In this document: piece after piece, positions 1-7,626 of the stretch
How positions within the stretch are numbered: the stretch's first letter is position 1
How the letters are laid out: every line of letters starts with the position of its first letter
Source of the DNA: JAUXLW01 sp964195005
GTDB lineage: Bacteria > Actinomycetota > Acidimicrobiia > Spongiisociales > SHLN01
Assembly (NCBI GenBank): GCA_964195005.1
Contig: CAXMOO010000077.1
Location: 1 to 19,852 of the forward strand
Length of the DNA: 19,852 nt
Direction of reading: 5' to 3'
The notes under the pieces: generated by a model
Told to the model about the DNA's origin: nothing
Seen by the model: the letters and a program-made list of their open reading frames with translations, nothing else
Database searches by the model: none
Translations under genes and position numbers: made by a program

Positions 1-681
1 GAGGTAGTCGCGGCACAACTCAACCAGGGCATCAGCCCGGCGTTGTTGGGGGGTACGAGTATCAGCCGGATCAGTCGACTCTGACAAGGCCCCAATAGCA
101 GTCAACACAATCTGGCCACCTTCAGCGTCGAGATCAAAATCGCCTCGCACCATCCCTTCAAAAGTGGATGAAACGTTGAGACGCCGCTGCCGGAACCGCT
201 GCTCACAGTCGTCGTGGTAATGGTCGAGGGCTTGGCGCCAATACTCAACCACCCGGTAAGTGTCCCGAGGGTTCAGCGGCTTAACAGCCTCAACCAACCC
301 GGCCTCATGCTGCTCGAATACTTCCGGTTGGGCCCGACGGGCCGCCACCAGTTGATTAACCGTCGACACGCCAATATCACCAGCCACAAACGCCACCCCC
401 TTAGCCGGCATCAAACACAGAGCCCGCGCCCGACCCAACCGCACCGTAGCCTCCCGCCCCGAAATGTTGCACCGATCACGCAACCACGCCGTCGTCGACA
501 AATACCCGTGGTCCCTATAGGAGCCACGCTGATCAACAACAGCCAACCTTCGAGAACGCTGAGCACCAAGCCTTATCATCTGGAGATCAATCTCCACCAG
601 ATCATCCTCGAGCTGCCGGTCCTCCAACCGTCCCAGGTCCTCAACGGCAAACTCGTCCACAATTGAACGCAACGAGCTCAC
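1..681 (-). CDS. DUF222/13E12-repeat family protein (HNH endonuclease-type), N-terminal part
   Basis: This is a minus-strand frame open from a GTG at 681 to the left edge, 227 codons without a stop, so the 3' part is missing. An in-frame TAG at 693-691 excludes an earlier start, and AGAGG lies just upstream of the GTG. The translation has the features of the DUF222 (13E12 repeat) N-terminal domain of actinobacterial HNH proteins: a helical start, then DQRGSYRDHGYLSTTAWLRD, then NISGREATVRLGRARAL, then a VSTVNQLVAARRAQPEVF segment and the RVVEYWRQALD helix. In complete members a C-terminal HNH nuclease domain follows; it would lie outside this window, so nuclease activity is family knowledge and not seen here. 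These genes are often multicopy in actinobacterial genomes and their role is not settled. Confidence 0.85.
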   Translation of the reverse strand, partial: MSSLRSIVDEFAVEDLGRLEDRQLEDDLVEIDLQMIRLGAQRSRRLAVVDQRGSYRDHGYLSTTAWLRDRCNISGREATVRLGRARALCLMPAKGVAFVAGDIGVSTVNQLVAARRAQPEVFEQHEAGLVEAVKPLNPRDTYRVVEYWRQALDHYHDDCEQRFRQRRLNVSSTFEGMVRGDFDLDAEGGQIVLTAIGALSESTDPADTRTPQQRRADALVELCRDYL

Positions 682-891
682 TTTCGACCTCTAACTCGAC
701 ACACCCACAACCTATCACCCACCTGCGACACAACTCCGAGGGGGAGCCGGCGAGACACCCGAAAACCGGCTCGGCCTGGAAAACTCCACGTGGTGACACG
801 AAGGTCACACTGATGTCGAACCTGAGGCGACCAAATGTGATACAGCGCGCTGGCAAGATGGCAGCAGTCTGCAGCTGAGCAAGGAGCAATC

Positions 892-1908
892 ATGAAGGTA
901 GCAGTCACCGGGGGAACAGGCTTCGTCGGTTCGCACACCGTCGCTGCACTAAATCGTGCCGGGCACGACGTTCACTTGCTTGTGAGGTCGCCCGAAAAGA
1001 TCGAGCGCGCCTTGGGACCGCACGGCATCGAGACGCCAGAATTCACCGTTGGGGATGTAACCGACCCCGGCTCGGTCGACGCCCTCCTCGACGGGGCAGA
1101 TGCCCTCGTCCATGGGGCCAACATCTTCACCTTTGACGTTCGCAACAAGGATGAAATGAAGCGCGTCAATGAACAGGGGACGGAGCTCGTCTTGAGCAGA
1201 GCCGTTAAACGCGGCCTCGATCCCATCATTCATGTTTCCTCGACTGTGGCGCTGCTCCCGGCTGAAGCACCGATGACCGAAGAGACACCTACCGGCAACC
1301 CGCCGCCCGCCTACGCGGCCACCAAAGCCTCGGCAGATCGAATCGCCCGCCGGCTCCAGAGCGAGGGTGTCCCGGTGGTCATCATCTACCCGGGACTCGC
1401 CTGGGGCCCTCATGACCCCACGCTCGGCGAGAGCTCCCATTTCGCCATGTCGATTCTGAAAGGGAGCATGCGGTTTCTCAACGATGGGCATGTCCCGATA
1501 AGCGATGTCCGTGACGTGGCCGAAGCCCACGCTCGAGTCATGGAGACCGGCCGCGGCCCACGACGTTTCATCGTTGTCGGCAGCAACCCGATGTTCCGGT
1601 CGCTGGTCGGCCAGGTCGGGGACCTCGTTGGGCGTAACTTCGGCTCCATTCGCGTCCCCGGCTGGATGGGTACGGGAACCGGCAAGTTATCTGACTGGGT
1701 GCAAGAAAGGTTCGGCTGGCATCTGCCTCTGTCGTACGAGCCACCGTGGTACGTCGCCAACGGCGATGTCGCAGACGGAAGCCGGGCCTCCGCAGAACTC
1801 GGCATTGACTACACCCCTCTCGAGACGACTTTGCGCGATGCGATTGCCTGGCTGCACAAAACAGGTCACGTAACCAGCAAGCAAGCGGGAGCTCTCGCGG
1901 GCGGCTGA
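892..1908 (+). CDS. Extended SDR: NAD(P)-dependent epimerase/dehydratase family protein
   Basis: A 338-residue protein with an N-terminal Rossmann nucleotide-binding motif, TGGTGFVG at residues 6-13, and the extended-SDR catalytic set: Ser117 in HVSS, Tyr141 and Lys145 in YAATK. This supports an NAD(P)-dependent oxidoreductase or epimerase acting on a nucleotide sugar, hydroxysteroid-like or dihydroflavonol-like substrate; the substrate cannot be told. The ATG is preceded by AAGGAG at good spacing. It is a single gene, divergent from the DUF222 gene and followed by 241 bp of non-coding DNA. The upstream gap (682-891) contains a palindrome CCACGTGG (786-793) and a short inverted repeat GTGAC-N6-GTCAC (793-808), either of which could be an operator, but nothing links them to a regulator. 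Confidence 0.88.
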   Translation: MKVAVTGGTGFVGSHTVAALNRAGHDVHLLVRSPEKIERALGPHGIETPEFTVGDVTDPGSVDALLDGADALVHGANIFTFDVRNKDEMKRVNEQGTELVLSRAVKRGLDPIIHVSSTVALLPAEAPMTEETPTGNPPPAYAATKASADRIARRLQSEGVPVVIIYPGLAWGPHDPTLGESSHFAMSILKGSMRFLNDGHVPISDVRDVAEAHARVMETGRGPRRFIVVGSNPMFRSLVGQVGDLVGRNFGSIRVPGWMGTGTGKLSDWVQERFGWHLPLSYEPPWYVANGDVADGSRASAELGIDYTPLETTLRDAIAWLHKTGHVTSKQAGALAGG

Positions 1909-2149
1909 CCAATAACTTGGACTGGTGCAGCACTAGTTACTACATCATGGTCGCACCATCACGACGACCGGTCCCTCTTCTGACGCAGTGTCGTGAGTCA
2001 TCGGACCTTGCCTTCGTGTCGGCTCGGGGCTGAGCTCATCCCGGAGCGCTCGAAGGGTCGGGAAGTAGGAACGAGGTCGTTGGCCCCTACCGACCAGAGC
2101 CGGCAATTGTTAGCTTGAGTCGGCCACAGCGAGTTACAGAGGTTATGGC

Positions 2150-3331
2150 GTGACCGGCAGCACAACATTGATTCTCGGGGGAGGGTGGGGCGGGCTCGCG
2201 ACGGCCCATCACTTGCGCCGCGACCTGGCACCCGAGCACCGGATAGTGGTGGTGGAACGCAGCGACACGTTCTCGATGTGCGTGTCGTATCTGTGGCTCA
2301 TGAACGGGAAGAGACAGAGCCTCACCCAGGTGCGGCGTGAAATGGCGACGCTGAAACGCCCGGGCATCGAATGGGTGCAAGCGGAAGCTCTCAGCCTCGA
2401 CCCCACTGATCGAACGGTGGATACCAACGAGGGTCGGCTTACTGGAGACTATGTGGTGCTCGCTCTCGGGGCCGAGCTGGCACCCGATGCCGTTGCGGGC
2501 TTCGATGCGGCTGCCCACAACCTGTACGACGGAGCGGGAGCGGTGGGTTTGAGAGCAGCGTTGGGGAGTTTCACAGGTGGCCGAATTGTCGTTCTGGTTG
2601 CGGGTACGCCGTTTCGCTGTCCGGCGGCCCCGTATGAGGCCGCCATGCTGGTTGAGGCAGAGCTTCGGGAACGCGGCATTCGGGACCGGACGGAGATGTC
2701 CTTCTACACCCCCGAGCCCCGGCCGATGCTGGTCGCCGGGCGGGCGATCAGTGACGCGCTCGAGAACATGCTCAGCGAGAAAGGAATCGGCTACCACCCC
2801 CAGCACCAGGTAAAGAGCATCGAACCGGACACCCGGACTCTCCACTTCGCCGACAAGACCGTTCCATGCGACCTCCTCATTGGGATTCCCCCTCACCGCC
2901 CCCCTGCCCTGCTTGCGGCAGCCGGCCTGGCCGACGACACCGGATACGTCCCGGTGCATCCACAGACGTTGGAGATCCTCTCCAACCTGGAGAACTTGGA
3001 AGTGGCCTATCCGGGCGTGTACGCGATCGGAGATGTGACGTCGATCAGGCTGCTCAACCAGCTCCTGCTTCCCAAGGCCGGGGTGTTCGCGGAAGCCCAG
3101 GCTCAGGTTGTAGCCGATGCCATCGCTTCCGAAATAAGAGGCGAGCCGCGGTCCGCCAACTTCGACGGGCAAGGCTCCTGCTACGTCGAGACCGGGGATG
3201 GACTGGCGGCCTACGGCAGCGGCGACTTTTACGCCTATCCCGAACCACGCGTCAAGCTCGAGGACCCTACTACCGCGGCGCGACAGGCGAAGGAGGAGTA
3301 TGAGCAGCTGCTGGATGCCTGGTTCGAGTAG
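2150..3331 (+). CDS. FAD-dependent oxidoreductase of the sulfide:quinone reductase / flavocytochrome c sulfide dehydrogenase family
   Basis: A 393-residue flavoprotein starting at GTG 2150, with AGAGGT seven bases upstream; an ATG at 2145 is out of frame and closes at once. It has the dinucleotide motif GGGWGG at residues 10-15, an acidic residue at the end of the second strand (Glu36), and the C-terminal FAD motif YAIGDV at 291-296. Cys157 lies in FRCPAAPYE and Cys344 in SCYVETGDG. These match in context the two redox-active cysteines of the FccB/SQR family, so a sulfide- or polysulfide-oxidising flavoprotein passing electrons to quinone or a cytochrome is likely. No cytochrome c partner gene is adjacent. 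No signal peptide is evident. The gene converges on the molybdoenzyme operon with only 16 bp between the stop codons. Related NADH dehydrogenase-like flavoproteins are the main alternative. Confidence 0.82.
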   Translation: MTGSTTLILGGGWGGLATAHHLRRDLAPEHRIVVVERSDTFSMCVSYLWLMNGKRQSLTQVRREMATLKRPGIEWVQAEALSLDPTDRTVDTNEGRLTGDYVVLALGAELAPDAVAGFDAAAHNLYDGAGAVGLRAALGSFTGGRIVVLVAGTPFRCPAAPYEAAMLVEAELRERGIRDRTEMSFYTPEPRPMLVAGRAISDALENMLSEKGIGYHPQHQVKSIEPDTRTLHFADKTVPCDLLIGIPPHRPPALLAAAGLADDTGYVPVHPQTLEILSNLENLEVAYPGVYAIGDVTSIRLLNQLLLPKAGVFAEAQAQVVADAIASEIRGEPRSANFDGQGSCYVETGDGLAAYGSGDFYAYPEPRVKLEDPTTAARQAKEEYEQLLDAWFE

Positions 3332-3347
3332 TAGGCCCCGGCCCCGC

Positions 3348-4343
3348 TCAACACTCCGCCGAGTGCAATGGAGTCCAGGAGGCCGCCACAGGAATGAGTG
3401 CAACCTCGGGGCGGGGCTCTGAGGCCTCGGGCATCCAGGCTGTGGTCTCGGGTGTGGGATCGGTACTCGCCAGTGCTACCAGGCCGAGGAGTACGAGCCC
3501 GCTCTGATAGGAGCTGTGGAGACCCAGGCCTCCGAGCACCAGCAAAGCCAGACCGAGGGCGAGTGGCGCGTCCGTAGATCGGCATGAAAGAGCGGTGAAC
3601 GCCAGGGCACCGAAGGCAACCGCGTAGACGAACGCCGGGAAGTATCCGGCCAACCCGAAATTCCACAGCAGGAGAATCTTGACCGTTGCCGGGCTGGCCA
3701 GGAGGGCCATGAACGTGGCGAGGGCAACGCCGGCGCCGATCAGCAGCGGGGCCCTGCGAACCTCGGTCCGAACCAGCATGGGTGACGCTATGCAAGCCAG
3801 AACAGCCAGCGCCTCGGCGAGGGGAAGCAGGCCGGTGGGTGCCGGTCCCAGGATGCTGCCGAACCCGTTCACTTGTGTGGCGGCATGGAGGCCGGCAAGT
3901 GCGAATGACATCCCGAACAACAGAATTGGCAGCATTCTCGGCTGATAACGCCGCAATGCGGCCGGGAGCAGCATGAGGACGCTCCCAACTACGGACCACG
4001 CCAGTGTCGAGTCGGAAGTGAGGCCGAGGCGGGTCGCGCCCGCCGCACCGATGAACCACGCGATCGCCACCGCGTTCCAGCCGAATCTGCCCGCTGCCAA
4101 TCCCCTCCACAGCATCGAACCCAGCGCCACTACGACCAGCACCACGGCCACGTAGTAGGCGAGCCGCCCCATCTCTGCCGTCACCCGGTAGGGGCTCTCA
4201 ACTCGTGAGATTCCCGGTATGTGTATCGCGGTGCGGGTAACCAGTCGGAGCACGACTAATTCGATCCCCGCGGCAACGACGGCGGCTCGGATGAGCCAAA
4301 GCTCGCCCCCGCCAGAAGCTTGCAGGGACGGGTTGGTGGTCAC
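3348..4343 (-). CDS. Polytopic membrane protein, last gene of the molybdoenzyme operon
   Basis: A 331-residue protein with about nine or ten hydrophobic segments (roughly residues 16-36, 61-79, 89-108, 113-129, 137-158, 172-192, 198-216, 223-253 and 261-292) and a short polar C-terminus. I do not recognise the family. The GTG start overlaps the stop of the haem-binding gamma gene by four bases (GTGA), and GGAGGAGG precedes it, so the two are translationally coupled. The position suggests a membrane partner of the oxidoreductase, for example a quinone-interacting subunit or an assembly factor. A few histidines (in LAGLHAATQ and GLGLHSSYQ) lie in or next to membrane segments and could be haem ligands, but no established cytochrome b motif is visible. 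Function is inferred from context only. Confidence 0.8.
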   Translation of the reverse strand: MTTNPSLQASGGGELWLIRAAVVAAGIELVVLRLVTRTAIHIPGISRVESPYRVTAEMGRLAYYVAVVLVVVALGSMLWRGLAAGRFGWNAVAIAWFIGAAGATRLGLTSDSTLAWSVVGSVLMLLPAALRRYQPRMLPILLFGMSFALAGLHAATQVNGFGSILGPAPTGLLPLAEALAVLACIASPMLVRTEVRRAPLLIGAGVALATFMALLASPATVKILLLWNFGLAGYFPAFVYAVAFGALAFTALSCRSTDAPLALGLALLVLGGLGLHSSYQSGLVLLGLVALASTDPTPETTAWMPEASEPRPEVALIPVAASWTPLHSAEC

Positions 4344-5350
4344 GCGCTCTCCTCCTCCGGTCGTTCCCGCTTCGGTATCACGAGCACGACTACGGCGTAC
4401 GCAACAAACGCGACCAGCCCGGCCGAAAGCAAGATGAGCCAGCCACTGGATCCTCCCTCGCTCCCCGCCGCCGTGAACGACCCTGCCGTCGTGTCCGACA
4501 CCTTCAATCTCACGAAGCTGGAAACGGATTTCTGGCCGTCGCGGTCCCCTCGATGCCCGTCCCAGACTGCAAAGGCAACGTCAAACTCCAGACCTTCTTC
4601 GAAGGTGGGCTGGAACTCGTCTGGGGCCGGGAACGGACGAGCAAACACCACCCGCCATTGACTGTCGGAGAATCGGCCTTGTCCGGCAACTACGCCGACG
4701 CTTGCCGGCTCGAGCGTTCCGAAGCCACTGGCAACCAGGTTCTGCACCACGTCTGCTCCGGGCGTGGCAAGCGCGTTTCCGGCACTCTGGGCCGGGAAGA
4801 ACAGCTCGTCTGTGCTCGGGTAGAGGTCAACGAAATCAGCCCCCTTTCCCAATTGATCCAGGCCCTTCTGACGGTCGGCTCGCCATTGCCAGATGTTGAC
4901 GGCACCGTCGGCCTGCCCCATGCATACCGCCGGGACCGAGGAACCATGCTCGGCCGGGATCTGGATGGCAGCGGCGTCGGTGAATTCTTCGGGAGCACCG
5001 GAAGCCTCGTTCAGCGTGTTGTCGGTCCACTCGACGTTCAGGTACAGGATGCGGTCATGGTGAGCTGCGCTCACGCGAACGCTCGGGACTGTGCCCCCGC
5101 CCGCGGGGACAGTTACCTGCTGCGAGGTCAGCGGAACAGACATCCGCTGGATCTCATCCCAGATAGGGGCGTCCGGGTCGAGGTCCGGGCTCTCGTCGAC
5201 CCGCCACGCCACGATTGATTGAGACTGGGCGACGGCGGGGTTCACGTCCGTGACACGCAAGATGAGCGCGGTGAGCAGCACAAAAGCCAGGAAAAGGGTG
5301 CGCCGGGCCGGAAGCCATCCGGGCGAACGGGGGGAACGACGGGTCAACAC
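4340..5350 (-). CDS. Type II DMSO reductase-family gamma subunit, haem b-binding (ethylbenzene dehydrogenase-related domain), membrane-anchored
   Basis: A protein of 336 residues from GTG 5350. The domain is the haem-binding gamma subunit fold of ethylbenzene, dimethylsulfide and chlorate dehydrogenases/reductases and NXR. Met144 in VCMGQ and Lys274 in GQKSVSS sit where EbdC has its Met and Lys axial haem ligands, and the motif VNIWQWRAD follows the Met. An N-terminal Sec-type signal (hydrophobic core about 17-31, possible cleavage after AVA at 39-41) puts the domain outside the cytoplasm. A second hydrophobic helix near residues 302-326, followed by a charged tail, anchors it, unlike soluble gammas such as EbdC. 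It would carry electrons between the beta subunit and the membrane pool. The frame is open to a TTG at 5356, but AGGAGG with six-base spacing favours the GTG at 5350, which overlaps the chaperone gene by seven bases. Confidence 0.9.
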   Translation of the reverse strand: MLTRRSPRSPGWLPARRTLFLAFVLLTALILRVTDVNPAVAQSQSIVAWRVDESPDLDPDAPIWDEIQRMSVPLTSQQVTVPAGGGTVPSVRVSAAHHDRILYLNVEWTDNTLNEASGAPEEFTDAAAIQIPAEHGSSVPAVCMGQADGAVNIWQWRADRQKGLDQLGKGADFVDLYPSTDELFFPAQSAGNALATPGADVVQNLVASGFGTLEPASVGVVAGQGRFSDSQWRVVFARPFPAPDEFQPTFEEGLEFDVAFAVWDGHRGDRDGQKSVSSFVRLKVSDTTAGSFTAAGSEGGSSGWLILLSAGLVAFVAYAVVVLVIPKRERPEEESA

Positions 5351-6102
5351 ACGCAACCTCCTGCCGCCGGACAGTCATGGCCATCGGGCCCGCACCCTTC
5401 CGAGGTCGGGGGCGGGAAAGGAAGCGGTTGCACCGTCAATTCAGCGGGCTCAACGGCGAGAGCCTGCATCTCGTGCTCCAGCCAGGCCTCGAGGAGAAGC
5501 CCCAGCGCGTTGTAGAAGGGGTGAGAGGCGATGGCGGCCATCCGTTTCGCCATGCCGGGGCCCCAACAGCCGAGATGGTCGCGTAGAAAGAGTGCCTGGG
5601 TGGCCCGGCACTCCGCGGCTCGCTCCGACCCGAGATGCTCGAGCGCATACGCTTCCTTGCGACTCAGGAACTGCATGAAGGTGAGCTCCGTGGTGATATG
5701 GTCGGGTCGCTCCCGCTCGGGACCGCCGGGCCGTACGCCATGAGCCCGGTAGAACCCGGCCACGTCGGCCATGATGTGAGCCTGTTGAAACACTTCGGTT
5801 CCGCGATAGGCGGTCTCGTAGGCCGGGCAGTCCTGGGATTCGATGGGTGGGAACAGCAATCCGTGAGCTCGCCTGGCATCGTCGAAGTCGGTGGTTGCCG
5901 CCGCCACCGCCACCATCTCGGAAAGCCGCCCACCAAGGCGTGAGTCAGTCGTTTGCAGCTCGGCCATGCCGGGAAGGATCGTGTCACGGGTTGCTTGCCA
6001 CATCGCTGATGTCGGGTACATGAGGCCCCGTACGAGAAAGTCGTACATGAGCGTGCGGGCAACTGCTTCCACCCAATCGTCTCGTTCGAGCACGTTGGTC
6101 AT
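5344..6102 (-). CDS. TorD/NarJ-family molybdoenzyme assembly chaperone with Cys-rich tail
   Basis: A 252-residue helical protein of the TorD/DmsD/NarJ group. Signature stretches are CPAYETAYRG followed by the MADVAGFYRAHG helix, and PDHITTELTFMQFLSRKEA, which is the most conserved motif of these chaperones. The role known for the family is to bind the catalytic subunit and its Tat signal until cofactor insertion is complete. The last sixteen residues (237-252) contain four cysteines and a histidine (Cys237, His242, Cys244, Cys250, Cys252), a tail not typical of TorD and a possible metal site. A TTG at 6117 overlapping the beta stop is possible, but ATG 6102 has GAGGA eight bases upstream (plus-strand 6111-6115) and is preferred. 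It lies 11 bp after the beta gene. Confidence 0.9.
   Translation of the reverse strand: MTNVLERDDWVEAVARTLMYDFLVRGLMYPTSAMWQATRDTILPGMAELQTTDSRLGGRLSEMVAVAAATTDFDDARRAHGLLFPPIESQDCPAYETAYRGTEVFQQAHIMADVAGFYRAHGVRPGGPERERPDHITTELTFMQFLSRKEAYALEHLGSERAAECRATQALFLRDHLGCWGPGMAKRMAAIASHPFYNALGLLLEAWLEHEMQALAVEPAELTVQPLPFPPPTSEGCGPDGHDCPAAGGCVC
5357..5362 (-). promoter_or_regulatory. Ribosome binding site that sets the gamma-subunit start
   Basis: A perfect AGGAGG on the minus strand lies inside the end of the chaperone gene. It is six bases before GTG 5350, zero bases before TTG 5356 and nine bases before TTG 5347, so it favours the GTG. Confidence 0.7.
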
Positions 6103-6113
6103 GGCTGGAGTCC

Positions 6114-7346
6114 TCAAATCGAATTCAGCTTGCCGGGACGCTCGAAGATGGGCTCTTCGACCGCCACCCGAACGATTTCTCCGCCGCTTTCGTCGAAGCC
6201 GACTGCGGTGTCGTTGAACATTTCGACGACGTCGCCACCGACAGTGATTTCACCCACCTTGGGGCCTTCCTCGACGTCAAAGGAGTAGATAATTCGCTGA
6301 CTGGCCCGGAACAGCTGGAGCAAGGCCAGAAGCCTTCGCGACGGACGGGTGTATCGCTCAATCGCCCGGTCGACGCCGGGACCAAACATTTGCCGCAGGT
6401 AGTCGCGGGGGACCCACCGGGGCGGGATGTAGTAGATGTTGGGCTGAGTGCCGAATTGCGGGTAGAGCGGCAGGGCGACCTGCTCCTCGTGGACCATGTA
6501 GTAAAGCGGGTGGGTGGGATCGTCCGTCCACGTGCCGTCGGCCTCGACCTTGACGAGGCCGTGCATGCGAATTTTGCCAACACAGGCCGCCATGCAGCGC
6601 GGCTCCATCGGCAGGCCTTCGGTAAGCGGGTCTTTGCCCTCGATCCGTGGGTAGCACCCGATGCACTTCTCGGTTGTTTTGGTGGTGGGTCGATACATGG
6701 TCTTTTTGTACGGACAGGCCTCGACGCACTTGCGATAGCCGCGACAGCGCTCCTGGTCGACAAGCACGATCCCATCCTCCGGTCGCTTGTAGATGGCGTT
6801 CCGAGGACAGGCCGCCAGGCAAGCCGGGTAGGTGCAGTGATTACAGATCCGCGCCAGGTAGAAAAACCAGCCGTCGTGCTCTGGAAGGCTCACCCCCGCT
6901 GCGGGAAACTTGGTGGCGTGATCCTCGAACCGGTTGGGAGCCTTCCATTCGTGCTCGGCCGGGAGATAGCCAACGGCTTCTTGGGTGAGCCCGTCGGCGG
7001 CCTCGAAGACGGTTTGGCCATCGAACCGTCCGTAAGGTGCGCTTACGTCCTCGACCGGGTCGGCGTCCCAAACCTGGCCGCCGGGATTGGCCTCATCCAG
7101 AAGCTCGAGGGTTTTGACATCCCAATGATCGGGGTAGCCGCCGTACGGCTTGGTTTCCACGTTGTTCCACCACATGAGCTCCTGGCCCGGAGAGTGAGTC
7201 CACGTGGATTTGCAGGCCATAGTGCATGTCTGGCAAGCAATACAGCGATTGATGTTGAACACTGCCGCGAACTGGCGCTCCTGTTTCCCGGTTTCGAACC
7301 GGTAGCGCATATCGCGTCCCAGGTGCCAGTTATGAACTTGCGCCAT
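6114..7346 (-). CDS. Molybdoenzyme iron-sulfur beta subunit, NxrB/NarH-like
   Basis: A 410-residue electron-transfer subunit with four cysteine clusters: Cys35/38/41/45; Cys168/171/176/180; Cys201-x5-Cys207-x3-Cys211 with Tyr204 where a fourth cysteine would be; and Cys228/231/251/255. This is the NarH-type arrangement of three [4Fe-4S] clusters and one [3Fe-4S] cluster; the third motif (CRGYRKCVEACPYKK) has Tyr in place of the NarH Trp, as in the type II periplasmic enzymes. Stretches such as NWHLGR at the N-terminus, FNINRCIACQTCTMACKSTW, MWWNNVETKPYGGYP and YYIPPRWVPRDYL resemble, from memory, nitrite oxidoreductase beta subunits. It has no signal peptide, so it would be exported together with alpha. 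The ATG has GGAGG six bases upstream and overlaps the preceding small gene by 17 bp. Confidence 0.95.
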   Translation of the reverse strand: MAQVHNWHLGRDMRYRFETGKQERQFAAVFNINRCIACQTCTMACKSTWTHSPGQELMWWNNVETKPYGGYPDHWDVKTLELLDEANPGGQVWDADPVEDVSAPYGRFDGQTVFEAADGLTQEAVGYLPAEHEWKAPNRFEDHATKFPAAGVSLPEHDGWFFYLARICNHCTYPACLAACPRNAIYKRPEDGIVLVDQERCRGYRKCVEACPYKKTMYRPTTKTTEKCIGCYPRIEGKDPLTEGLPMEPRCMAACVGKIRMHGLVKVEADGTWTDDPTHPLYYMVHEEQVALPLYPQFGTQPNIYYIPPRWVPRDYLRQMFGPGVDRAIERYTRPSRRLLALLQLFRASQRIIYSFDVEEGPKVGEITVGGDVVEMFNDTAVGFDESGGEIVRVAVEEPIFERPGKLNSI

Positions 7347-7626
7347 CGGCCACCTCCTCGACTCGGAAGATTTCTCGGATCAGCTCGTCCACCACGGCCA
7401 GCCCCCACCTGGTGTAGATGGCGTGCGGCCCTACGTAGAGCGGCGACTTGAACAGCAAACGGATTTGCGAGCCCGGCCAACCCATCAGGGCGTACTCCTC
7501 GATGAAGCAGCGGGCCATTTCGAGGTCCTGGTCCCGTTCGGAGTCCACCGGGTAATGGACGGCCACAAACTCAAACGGGTCGTCGGCTTCGAACTGTTTC
7601 TCCGGGTAGCCCTTCTCCATGGTCAC
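7330..7626 (-). CDS. Small protein of unknown function between alpha and beta genes
   Basis: A 98-residue acidic soluble protein with no membrane segment, no signal peptide and a single cysteine (Cys40). I do not recognise a family. The GTG start overlaps the alpha stop by four bases (GTGA) and the end overlaps beta by 17 bp, so it is a real part of the operon and not a chance frame; an ATG two codons downstream is an alternative start. Features include an acidic N-terminal third (EADDPFEF), a helix-like segment DLEMARCFIEEYALMG, an aromatic-rich centre and an amphipathic C-terminal helix. Its place between the catalytic and Fe-S subunits suggests an assembly factor or a small subunit. Confidence 0.8.
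   Translation of the reverse strand: MTMEKGYPEKQFEADDPFEFVAVHYPVDSERDQDLEMARCFIEEYALMGWPGSQIRLLFKSPLYVGPHAIYTRWGLAVVDELIREIFRVEEVADGASS

Noticed and set aside
214..666. Plus-strand open frame of 150 codons
   Set aside because: It lies antisense to the DUF222 gene, is rich in His/Pro/Arg/Asn in a way typical of a shadow frame, and has no recognisable motif.
2087..3403. Minus-strand open frame of 438 codons across the flavoprotein gene
   Set aside because: The plus strand encodes a flavoprotein with full FAD motifs and paired cysteines; the antisense frame has none and is a GC-rich shadow.
3235..4110. Minus-strand frame of 291 codons over the membrane protein gene and flavoprotein end
   Set aside because: It is rich in Arg, Gly and Pro without domain features, while another frame encodes regular membrane helices with a coupled start.
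6390..7451. Plus-strand open frame of 353 codons across the beta gene
   Set aside because: It is antisense to a beta subunit with all four cysteine clusters and shows no domain of its own.
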